NCBI GenBank assembly: GCA_020718525.1
Contig: DYRX01000099.1
Location: forward strand, 1 to 12,282
Source of the DNA: Victivallis vadensis
GTDB lineage: Bacteria; Verrucomicrobiota; Lentisphaeria; Victivallales; GWF2-50-93
DNA: 12,282 nucleotides
Direction of reading: 5' to 3'
This document shows, one piece after another, positions 1 through 5,607 of this stretch (positions are counted from its first letter, which is position 1; each line of letters opens with the position of its first letter). The position numbers and the translations under genes were made by a program. The notes below the pieces were generated by a model. It had not been told where the DNA came from and did not search any database. It saw nothing but the letters and a program-made list of their open reading frames with translations.

Positions 1-1
1 A

Positions 2-175
2 CATAGGATACTGCATGCACTGCATGCGTCACCTGAGATGTCCATGCGCCAGCTTGCCGAGGATATCGGGATTTCGGTGGACGGCATAAAGTATCATCTC
101 AGGCGCCTGCAGAAAAACGGCAAGCTCCGTCGCGTCGGCCCGGACAAGGGCGGTCGCTGGGAGGTTCTCAAATGA
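2..175 (+). CDS. C-terminal end of a winged-helix protein (5' end outside window)
   Basis: The frame is open from the window edge and ends at TGA 173-175, giving 57 residues. The visible part is a winged helix-turn-helix: a first helix (RQLAEDIGIS), a recognition helix (DGIKYHLRRLQKNG) and a wing with R-x-G-PDKGG-R-W-E. This pattern is typical of the C-terminal wHTH that closes AlbA_2/COG2865-type ATP-binding putative regulators and some Fic proteins. The catalytic or N-terminal part lies outside the window, so the full protein cannot be named. The stop overlaps the start of a tiny ORF (ATGA). It is probably a DNA-binding regulator or part of an accessory system, in line with the RhuM and Fic genes that follow on the same strand. 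Confidence 0.75.
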   Translation, partial: HRILHALHASPEMSMRQLAEDIGISVDGIKYHLRRLQKNGKLRRVGPDKGGRWEVLK

Positions 176-246
176 ACACCCTTCTGACGAACAAGAATGG
201 CGAGGTGGTGCGCAAGAGGCTTTCGCCCTCGGGGGCGCACCTATGA
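172..246 (+). CDS. Tiny ORF overlapping the upstream stop (24 aa), possibly a gene remnant
   Basis: ATG 172 overlaps the TGA of the wHTH gene as ATGA, which would allow translational coupling. It encodes MNTLLTNKNGEV followed by 12 more residues and stops at 244-246. No family is recognised. It could be a real coupled micro-ORF, or the 5' stub of a second operon gene whose remainder was replaced by the repeat-rich DNA that begins just downstream. The geometry is the only support. Confidence 0.25.
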   Translation: MNTLLTNKNGEVVRKRLSPSGAHL

Positions 247-450
247 TTTGACAATATCGAGAAAGTAGAATGGAAAAATGGAGGATGGAATAGCATTGAA
301 TTGTACACTTCTTTGTGTTGCACCTTAGGGTGGTTACTCGAGGTCCGCCTCCCGCTGATAACTGCGCCGGCGAATATTGATGATTCGAAAGAGATTTATA
401 TAATCGAAGGGCGAGATTGACAAGTTTGAACTTTGCTTTAGGATATTCAA

Positions 451-547
451 AAGCGCGGCTGACACCGCGCACTCCGAAAGACGGCTCTGCCGTCAATCTG
501 CGGATGCGAAGCATCTTTGGGAGTGCGGCGTGTGAGCGCCGCTTTAG
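451..547. repeat. BIME-like pair of inverted palindromic units
   Basis: The left unit AAGCGCGG-CTGACA-CCGCGCACTCC (452-475) is an inverted, diverged version of the right unit GGAGTGCGGCG-TGTGAG-CGCCGCTTT (520-545). Each folds on its own: GCGCGG/CCGCGC (453-470) and GCGGCG/CGCCGC (525-542), both with six-base loops. Between them is a third hairpin, GACGGC-TCT-GCCGTC (480-494), and GATGC-GAA-GCATC (503-515). Head-to-head palindromic units around a linker resemble bacterial interspersed mosaic (REP/BIME) elements. Another copy of the right unit lies at 1915-1938. Confidence 0.6.
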
Positions 548-668
548 GATTGCGGTGCATTCGGGGTTACTCTCTCGCTATTGACTACGTGGGGGGTGTA
601 TGTGTGGCCTGCATTGGGAATATGATATTTGCCGGGGAATATCTTGGGACGGATGGGTTTGCAAGGAA
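503..668 (+). repeat. Leader repeat copy A, upstream of rhuM
   Basis: About 165 bp that align without large gaps to 1899-2065. Shared landmarks in the same order are GAAGCATCTT, GAGTGCGGCGTGTGAGCGCC, CATTCGGGGT, CTATTGACTA, TGCATTG-GAATATGATA, a TTGCC, and a GAATGGGTT/GGATGGGTT segment. The right palindromic unit is its first part. It lies directly before the rhuM short ORF and start. Function is unknown; it may be a mobile palindromic element or a shared promoter/leader. Confidence 0.65.
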
Positions 669-734
669 TTTATGTGTTGACTGTCGAATAGAAGAGGATA
701 GTTGAGGCGGAAGATGAAATTATGAGCGATATTG

Positions 735-749
735 AAGGATAATAATATG
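735..749 (+). promoter_or_regulatory. Ribosome-binding site deciding the rhuM start
   Basis: GAAGG (735-738 core) lies 8 bases before ATG 747. The in-frame TTG at 732 would add five residues but sits on top of this site and has no Shine-Dalgarno sequence of its own, so ATG 747 is preferred. Confidence 0.6.
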
Positions 750-1814
750 AAAAAGAAGAAAAATACAAGCACAGATATTTCACTACGATCATCAGTCTCT
801 GAATATATTACGTTCGTTGCGGCTGTTGGCAATCAGGAAACAGCAATAGAAATGCGATATGAGGATGAGAATATCTGGCTCACACAAAAATTGATGGCGG
901 AGCTTTACGGCGTTTCTGTGCCAGCAATCCGCCAGCATCTTGATACGCTTGTGAATGCCGGAGAAGTCGCTCCGGGAACTGTTAAGCAGTACTTAATAGT
1001 TCAAAACGAGGGCAATCGTATTGTGCAAAGAAAGGTGGACCACTACAATTTGCAAACCATAATTTCCGTTGGTTTCAAAATAGAAAACGAACGCGCAGTG
1101 CAGTTTCGCAAGTGGGCGCGTCAAATCGTAAAAGACTACACCATTCAAGGTTGGACAATGGATGTAGAGCGTTTGAAACAGGCACATCAGTTCGATAAAG
1201 AGTTTTTCAAACGACAACTGCAAAAAATCCGCGAGATTCGCTTGAGCGAACGAATGTTCTACCAAAAAGTCACTGATATTTACGCAACTAGCGTTGACTA
1301 CGATCCAAACGCAACAACGACCTTAAACTTTTTTAGAAAAGTACAAAATAAATTGCACTACGCAGTCCACCGACATGCGGCGGCAGAGCTGATTGTAGAA
1401 CGTGCGAATGCTGACAAGGAGCATATGGGCTTGACCACATGGGAAAGCGCACCTGATGGCAAAATTCAGAAATTTGATGTCGCTATTGCGAAAAATTATC
1501 TTGCGCCTAAGGAAATGGATTTTTTGGAACGTTTAGTATCCATGTATCTGGATTATGCCGAACTTCAAGCAGAACGGAATATCCCGATGATGATGGAGGA
1601 TTGGGCTAAACGTCTCGACACCTTCATTGAGTTCAATGATGGCGAAATCTTGACTGGGAACGGTAAAATTAGCCATGAAGAGGCTAAACTCCACGCAGAG
1701 ACACAGTTTGAAAAATATCGAATTGTTCAAGACAGATTGTTTGAAAGCGACTTCGACCGATTCATGGAACTAGAAAACAAGATAGAGAAAAAGGCGAAGG
1801 AAGATGAAAATTAG
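747..1814 (+). CDS. rhuM: RhuM-family protein (virulence protein RhuM)
   Basis: The 355-residue product fits the full length of the RhuM family. After a basic N-terminus (MKKKKN) comes the conserved N-terminal DNA-binding-like region: IEMRYEDENIWLTQKLMAEL (about 34-53), a helix-turn-helix VSVPAIRQHL, then the TVKQYLIVQNEG, RKVDHYNLQTIISVGF and AVQFRKWA blocks (to about 124). These are family hallmarks. The remainder is helical and charged, ending in a likely coiled coil (FEKYRIVQ to EKKAKEDEN). RhuM was named from a Salmonella pathogenicity island; its biochemical activity is not established, and homologues are scattered in genomic islands near restriction or toxin genes. It is flanked on both sides by copies of the same leader repeat, suggesting independent acquisition rather than an operon with fic. 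Base composition appears more A/T-rich than the right half of the window. The family call is firm; function is unknown. Confidence 0.9.
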   Translation: MKKKKNTSTDISLRSSVSEYITFVAAVGNQETAIEMRYEDENIWLTQKLMAELYGVSVPAIRQHLDTLVNAGEVAPGTVKQYLIVQNEGNRIVQRKVDHYNLQTIISVGFKIENERAVQFRKWARQIVKDYTIQGWTMDVERLKQAHQFDKEFFKRQLQKIREIRLSERMFYQKVTDIYATSVDYDPNATTTLNFFRKVQNKLHYAVHRHAAAELIVERANADKEHMGLTTWESAPDGKIQKFDVAIAKNYLAPKEMDFLERLVSMYLDYAELQAERNIPMMMEDWAKRLDTFIEFNDGEILTGNGKISHEEAKLHAETQFEKYRIVQDRLFESDFDRFMELENKIEKKAKEDEN

Positions 1815-2132
1815 CTTTTAAGGATCAGACTCCTTCTATGTAACTGATACATGGGAATTCAGCTCACACTCTTGCTATTGACAAAAGATGTGTCGGAGGC
1901 GAAGCATCTTTTGGAGTGCGGCGTGTGAGCGCCGCTTTGAGATTCCGGTACATTCGGGGTCACCCTCTTGCTATTGACTATGGGCGGGATTTTTCTGGGG
2001 TTTGCATTGTGAATATGATAATTGCCATGGATTACCTTTGAGACGAATGGGTTGATGGAATGTGAGGAGGTTTATGAACCCAAAGCTGGTGTCAACTAAT
2101 TCCGCCAAAATACTAAAAGTGGAGAAGATGTA
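1815..2132. other. Spacer between rhuM and fic
   Basis: The spacer begins with a weak AAGGA-TCAGAC-TCCTT hairpin just after the rhuM stop, too short and without a T-tract to call a terminator. A CACNCTCTTGCTATTGAC motif occurs twice (1865-1882 and 1963-1980) and in diverged form in copy A (563-585). AAAAGATG (1883-1890) can pair with CATCTTTT (1905-1912). The second leader copy fills 1899-2065. The last 60 bases are a 19-codon ORF that overlaps the fic start. Confidence 0.6.
1899..2065 (+). repeat. Leader repeat copy B, upstream of fic
   Basis: This is the direct-orientation counterpart of 503-668, clearly diverged but aligned end to end. Its palindromic unit GCGGCG-TGTGAG-CGCCGC is at 1918-1935 and is identical to that of copy A. 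Divergence is spread throughout, so this is not a recent duplication. Its position relative to the next gene mirrors that of copy A. Confidence 0.65.
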
Positions 2133-2133
2133 A
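2074..2133 (+). CDS. 19-codon ORF with strong ribosome-binding site, overlapping the fic start
   Basis: GAGGAGG (2064-2070) lies 3 bases before ATG 2074, a stronger site than most in the window. The peptide is MNPKLVSTNSAKILKVEKM. Its stop overlaps the fic start as TAATG (2131-2135), and its last codons carry the fic GGAGAAG site, so translation of fic could depend on it. It may be a leader peptide for translational coupling or the stub of a deleted upstream gene. No homologue is recognised. Confidence 0.35.
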   Translation: MNPKLVSTNSAKILKVEKM

Positions 2134-3170
2134 TGTCTAAAATCAAATCAGACTACATTCCACCGTTTACGATGACATCGGAAACGGTCCGATTGATTTC
2201 GGAAATAAGTGAAAAACTGGGGAGTTTTTCCGCTTCAACCCAATACGAGTTTGCGCCTATGCTCAGACGCGGCAATCGTTTGAGGAGCATCCAGGCATCT
2301 CTGGCTATTGAGAAGAATACCCTCTCACTTGAACAGGTAACGGCCATCGTTAACGGCAAGAGAGTGCTTGGGCATCCAAGGGAAATACAAGAAGTTAAAA
2401 ATGCCTTTGCCGCTTATGAAATGCTCGAAAACATGAATCCGTTATCCTCCAAAGATATATTGAGAGCCCATGCGGTATTAATGTCTGCCCTTGTTGATGA
2501 TGCCGGACATTACCGATCGGGCGGAGTTGGCATAATGAAGGGGAAACAGCTTGTCCATGTAGCTCCGCCTGCAGCGCGAGTTCAAATACTGATGGCCAAT
2601 TTATTTGCATGGCTCAAAGATATGGATCTCCACCCTCTTGTTGCGAGTTCTGTTTTTCATTACGAGCTTGAGTTCATTCATCCTTTTGCAGACGGGAATG
2701 GAAGGATGGGACGCTTATGGCAAACCCTTATCCTGAGCCGCTGGAGACCAATCCTCGCGTTCCTTCCGGTAGAGACGGTTATCCGTAACCGGCAGGATGA
2801 GTATTATAAAGTATTGGCAAGCTCGGATCAGCAGGCCGATTCCTCCGCATTTGTCGAATTTATGCTGGCTGCAATAAAAGAAGCCCTGAATGAAGCTGTC
2901 GAGACCGACCAAGTTACCGATCAAGTAACCGACCAAGTTAAAAAATTACTGCACCTTTTATGCAAAGGTTCTTTTTCAGCATTAGACTTGATGAAAGCGC
3001 TCAACTTGTCTCATCGGGCAACCTTTCGTAACAATTATATCCATCCGGCGATAAGCAAAGGATTGATCGAAATGACAATTTCTGATAAGCCGAATAGCCG
3101 TATACAGAAATATCGCATAACTCCAAAAGGCATTGCTTTTGCAAGGAAGACATCTAACTTTAAACCTTAG
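2133..3170 (+). CDS. fic: Fic-domain protein (putative AMPylase) with C-terminal winged helix
   Basis: The 345-residue product has the layout of stand-alone class II Fic proteins. The Fic core carries HPFADGNGRMGR at 183-194, matching HxFx(D/E)GNGRxxR with catalytic His183, so nucleotidyl (typically AMP) transfer to a protein hydroxyl is the expected reaction. The flap region is GVGIMKGKQLVHV (131-143). An N-terminal inhibitory helix is visible as S56-LAI-E60-K-N: the regulatory glutamate is present, but lysine replaces the usual glycine after it. A linker with three tandem DQVT-type units (259-269) leads to a C-terminal winged helix (about 270-340, ending YRITPKGIAFAR), suggesting DNA binding or self-regulation. 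ATG 2133 has GGAGAAG upstream and overlaps a short ORF. A small gene follows 13 bases later. Target protein unknown. Confidence 0.93.
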   Translation: MSKIKSDYIPPFTMTSETVRLISEISEKLGSFSASTQYEFAPMLRRGNRLRSIQASLAIEKNTLSLEQVTAIVNGKRVLGHPREIQEVKNAFAAYEMLENMNPLSSKDILRAHAVLMSALVDDAGHYRSGGVGIMKGKQLVHVAPPAARVQILMANLFAWLKDMDLHPLVASSVFHYELEFIHPFADGNGRMGRLWQTLILSRWRPILAFLPVETVIRNRQDEYYKVLASSDQQADSSAFVEFMLAAIKEALNEAVETDQVTDQVTDQVKKLLHLLCKGSFSALDLMKALNLSHRATFRNNYIHPAISKGLIEMTISDKPNSRIQKYRITPKGIAFARKTSNFKP

Positions 3171-3183
3171 AAAGGGGATTATT

Positions 3184-3405
3184 ATGAAAGGAGCTAGTAT
3201 GAGACTGACAAAAGAAGAGGCAAAGGAAATCAATTTGCCTGGACTTGCTGAATGTTTCGAAGTTTTCAATGGAATGCCTGAGGACAGCGTGATGGAAGAA
3301 TCATTAGGAAGGGCAAATCCAAAAATCCCACAGGATGAGATGGTCGGGATTCTGCCGTCATGGTCTCGGAAAAGAACTCAGCTCCTTCAAAATGAAATAA
3401 AATAA
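3184..3405 (+). CDS. Small hypothetical protein in operon with fic (73 or 68 aa)
   Basis: This gene lies 13 bases behind the fic stop on the same strand and is almost certainly cotranscribed with it. Two starts are plausible: ATG 3184 with AGGGG (3173-3177) six bases ahead, or ATG 3199 with AAAGGAG (3187-3193) five bases ahead. The latter yields MRLTKEEAKEINLPG and is equally well placed. The protein is soluble and acidic in its middle (MPEDSVMEESLG), with a basic stretch SWSRKR near the end; there is no membrane segment or cysteine. No family is recognised. Known Fic antitoxins (FicA/VbhA type) precede fic and carry the inhibitory S/TxxxE(G/N) motif; this protein lies after fic and I see no such motif, so it would be a different kind of partner if it is one. 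Confidence 0.65.
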   Translation: MKGASMRLTKEEAKEINLPGLAECFEVFNGMPEDSVMEESLGRANPKIPQDEMVGILPSWSRKRTQLLQNEIK

Positions 3406-3559
3406 TGGATATAAATGCAGAGATGAAACCCCGCTTTGTTCCGGGTCAGTAATCAAATATATTTATTCCGTGATCATAAGGCAGACACAGCAATATTCAG
3501 GCGATTCTAATGCTGTCACGGATTCAGATATCTGAGCTTGTCCCGAAGTCTGGGACGGA

Positions 3560-4012
3560 CTATTTCTCTATCCAGCTCTTCACTGTCCGCCTGTCAACAT
3601 GCAGTATTCTTGCCGTCTCGGAATAGTTCTTTGTCCGGCGATAGAGAATTTGACAAAATCTGCTCAAGACATCGTCAGCGCTAAGATTTTCGGATGAGAA
3701 TGACTCAAACAAGGCGGTGCCGGTCTTCCTGATTTCTGGAGGATTGTAGGTGCCTCTGACAAGTATGTTGAAGACCCATTGTTCGAGTTCGCGGACATTT
3801 CCAGACCACTCATAGTTGGATGGAAAATTTTTTCCTATCCAGTCGAGATCCTCCTTTGACAGAGGGGCGGAGTCGTTTTCGCCTAGGCGCTGGAATCTGC
3901 GGTCCTGGAGAAGGCGCAGAAGCTTGACCTGGATTTCCTGGCTAATCTCTCCTATCTCATCAAGGAAGACGGTTCCGAAGACGGATGCTGTCTCAAGTCT
4001 GCCAGTCCGCAT
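3560..4012 (-). pseudogene. Truncated sigma-54 activator (AAA+ remnant plus Fis-type HTH)
   Basis: The 150-residue ORF preserves separated pieces of an NtrC-family activator. Walker B is clear as GTVFLDEIGE (13-22), followed by LLRLLQDRRFQRLGE. The sensor II/arginine region is present as GNVRELEQ (71-78), and a C-terminal helix-turn-helix (NYSETARILHVDRRTVKSW, about 130-148) remains. Walker A, the GAFTGA sigma-54 contact loop and the sensor I region (normally ATNRDL, then about 60 residues) are all missing. The sequence jumps from RLGENDS (to about 48) straight to PLSKEDLDWIGKNF. It is therefore both 5'-truncated and internally deleted, and cannot hydrolyse ATP. A residual DNA-binding role is conceivable because the frame stays open. 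It starts two bases after the thiL stop (TAG-AG-ATG) and could be cotranscribed with it. Confidence 0.75.
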
Positions 4013-4014
4013 CT

Positions 4015-4938
4015 CTATTTTCGCGCAGTTGGGAGAAAATGCTCGTAGCCGCTTCTGTAGAGGGAGAGAAGATCATGCCCCGAGCCGTCCACGATGCGTC
4101 CTGATTCTAGTTTCTTCGAAAAGTGCCCAATTTTTGTAAGCAAGGTCTTCTCGAAGGGCCATCTGGCGAGAAGCTTTTGCACCAAAGATTCCGGAACGGC
4201 AAAAATCAGCTCGTAGTCTTCTCCATCCGAATAGGCGTTCTCTATTTTTGCGCCTTTGCGGAGCGGGATCAAGTCTGGGACGATGCTGGCACCAAGAGTG
4301 GAAGCGCTAGCCATCCTTGACAGATCGCAGAGGAGACCGTCGCTTACGTCAATCATTGCCCGAGAATATTCTCCCGCAAGGAAGCGTCCTTCCAGGAGTC
4401 TCGGAGCAAATTTGAAGTGGTGTCCCGAGAAATACGAGTTTCCAAAGCGTCCCGTAACAAATATGGCATCGCCGTCCTTCGCCGTTTTTCTTAGACAATA
4501 TCTGTCCTTCTCCACGTAGCCGCAGATAGTCATGGAGAAAGAAAGCACCCCATTTTTGGCACCGGACAAATCGCCGCCTGCCACGCTCAGCTTCCATTTG
4601 GAAGCTTCTTGTGCAATTGCCTTGAAAAACGCTTTGAACCAGGCTTTTCCAAGGCATCCGCTCGAGGTGTCGGCACAGATTGTCATGACTGCGAACGACG
4701 GAAGTCCGCCCATCGCCGCGATGTCGCTTATATTGCGTCGGATCAATTTGCGTGCGATTTGCGCCGGGCTTGATATCGCAGGATCGAAGTGAATTCCTCC
4801 CACGAGCTGATCCGCGGAAATCAGGAAGAGCTTTTTTGAATCCAGCTCTATGACTGCGCAGTCGTCGCCAGGTCCCACTAGAATATCTTTGCCTTGTCTG
4901 AGAAACGGGAGGACTTCTTCTAGAATTTCTTTTTCCAT
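4015..4938 (-). CDS. thiL: Thiamine-monophosphate kinase ThiL
   Basis: ThiL phosphorylates thiamine monophosphate with ATP to make thiamine diphosphate, the last step of cofactor synthesis, in the cytoplasm. The 307-residue product matches the family length and the PurM-like fold. Visible motifs are VGPGDDCAVI (21-30, Mg-ATP aspartates), SADQLVGGIHF (41-51), the helix IARKLIRRNISDIAAMGG (61-78), GGDLSG (121-126), VTGRFGNS (161-168), AMIDVSDGLLCDL (194-206) and DGEDYELIF (238-246). The start ATG 4938 sits about 20 residues before GPGDD, as expected, though no good Shine-Dalgarno sequence precedes it. No other thiamine gene is in the window. It follows the FtsL-like gene by 110 bases. The last residues (LPTARK) directly abut the sigma-54 remnant and may have been altered by the same rearrangement. 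Confidence 0.95.
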   Translation of the reverse strand: MEKEILEEVLPFLRQGKDILVGPGDDCAVIELDSKKLFLISADQLVGGIHFDPAISSPAQIARKLIRRNISDIAAMGGLPSFAVMTICADTSSGCLGKAWFKAFFKAIAQEASKWKLSVAGGDLSGAKNGVLSFSMTICGYVEKDRYCLRKTAKDGDAIFVTGRFGNSYFSGHHFKFAPRLLEGRFLAGEYSRAMIDVSDGLLCDLSRMASASTLGASIVPDLIPLRKGAKIENAYSDGEDYELIFAVPESLVQKLLARWPFEKTLLTKIGHFSKKLESGRIVDGSGHDLLSLYRSGYEHFLPTARK

Positions 4939-5048
4939 AGACAGGTTTCGATGAGCGTTAATGATTTGAGAGGTCGGATGAATTCCGCGAAGCCCTTAAT
5001 ATCCGGAATACTGTCATATTCCTTCGATGTCGGCGCGGTGCCGCCAGT

Positions 5049-5324
5049 TTATTTGAGCTCCGAGCTGTTCGCAAGCAGGTAGTAGTACGGATCTCTGATC
5101 GAATTTCTAAAAGCTATATCCCTGCTTTTTTCCGTGTGTTGCTCGGAAAGCTCCCTTAGGATGGAGCAGACTTTTTCTCTTTCGATCTTTCTGGTGTTTT
5201 CAAGATCGCTTAGGTTTGCCTTCATGCTGAACGCCCCCATCAGCAGAAGGGAAAGAAGCATAAGAATGAGTGTAGTGACTCCGCGCTCGATCCGGCTGGA
5301 AGAGATTCTCAATGCGCTTTCCAT
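5049..5324 (-). CDS. Small bitopic membrane protein, FtsL/DivIC-like
   Basis: The 91-residue protein has a short basic cytoplasmic N-terminus (to about 14), one strong membrane helix (GVTTLILMLLSLLLMGAF, about 15-32) and a charged helical, potentially coiled-coil stretch (about 36-68) outside. It then has RDPYYYLLAN (77-86), reminiscent of the DP-x-Y-I-E-x-x-A-R element of FtsL/FtsB/DivIC proteins. Topology and location a few hundred bases after mraZ, where ftsL belongs in dcw clusters, support a division-protein role, but sequence identity in this family is always low. ATG 5324 is chosen because AAAGGA precedes it by nine bases; an upstream in-frame ATG at 5447 would overlap the zinc-ribbon gene. 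The expected tail after the DP motif is short, and the frame stays open for 43 codons beyond the TAA stop. Confidence 0.6.
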   Translation of the reverse strand: MESALRISSSRIERGVTTLILMLLSLLLMGAFSMKANLSDLENTRKIEREKVCSILRELSEQHTEKSRDIAFRNSIRDPYYYLLANSSELK

Positions 5325-5362
5325 TTCAGATTTTCCTTTCGCTTTGCTTTTTTGGGATTTTT

Positions 5363-5596
5363 TCAAGAAGCCTGCGGATATAGCTCTCCTTCGGGCATCA
5401 GCAGTCCTTGTGCCGCCCTCATTCCGGCGCTGATGCAGGAAAGGCATACAGGCTTGCAGAGACTTTTATCGTATCCTGCCATCGGGGTAGCTCCGTTTGA
5501 AGGCAGACCTCTCCATTCTATTTCTCTTCCGCACCAGCCGCAGACCGTGTTCTTTTTCATGCTCATCCTCAGCCCCATCTCGATTTTTGCGTTCAT
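5363..5596 (-). CDS. Small zinc-ribbon-like protein between mraZ and the FtsL-like gene
   Basis: The product is 77 residues from ATG 5596 or 65 from ATG 5560. With the longer start, cysteines sit at 19, 22, 47, 51 and 54 (CGWC, then CKPVCLSC), so a CxxC pair and a CxxC/CxxxC cluster could bind one zinc ion. Aromatic and basic residues follow the first knuckle (GREIEWRGL). No membrane segment is visible and no named family is recognised. The gene begins a few bases after the mraZ stop: AGGAG overlaps that stop (TAG-AGGAG) and lies six bases before ATG 5596. A second copy of the same signal (GAGG six bases before ATG 5560) gives an alternative start right before KKNTVCGWC. It occupies the slot normally held by rsmH. 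Position suggests coexpression with mraZ; function is unknown. Confidence 0.65.
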   Translation of the reverse strand: MNAKIEMGLRMSMKKNTVCGWCGREIEWRGLPSNGATPMAGYDKSLCKPVCLSCISAGMRAAQGLLMPEGELYPQAS

Positions 5597-5607
5597 GCTC
5601 ATCTCCT

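Larger units (their letters stand above)
247..746. other. 500-base gene-free spacer upstream of rhuM
   Basis: I see no convincing gene here. Bases 247-416 show nothing specific. A TTGACA at 417-422 has only a weak GATATT 19 bases further on, so I do not call a promoter. From 451 the spacer becomes repeat-rich: hairpins at 453-470, 480-494 and 525-542, then a leader of about 165 bp (503-668) that recurs before fic. ORFs on both strands here are by-products of the repeats. A short ORF ATG-AGC-GAT-ATT-GAA-GGA-TAA (722-742) ends five bases before the rhuM ATG, and its last codons contain the rhuM ribosome-binding site. Confidence 0.7.

Noticed and set aside
417..447. TTGACA ... GATATT as a rhuM promoter
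   Set aside because: The spacer is 19 bases, the -10 is weak, and it lies 300 bases before the gene with hairpins between.
29..514. 161-codon ORF on the minus strand
   Set aside because: It runs across the antisense of the wHTH gene end and the palindromic repeats; no domain is visible and there is no ribosome-binding site.
517..705. 62-codon plus-strand ORF in leader copy A
   Set aside because: Starts at TTG inside the palindrome, and the equivalent frame is interrupted in copy B, so the repeat is not protein-coding.
732..746. Upstream TTG start for rhuM
   Set aside because: The TTG lies on the ribosome-binding site used by ATG 747 and has none of its own.
3524..3556. TCAGATATCTGA palindrome and GTCCC-GAAGTCT-GGGAC hairpin after the sigma-54 remnant
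   Set aside because: Short stems without a T-tract on either strand; not enough for a terminator or operator call.
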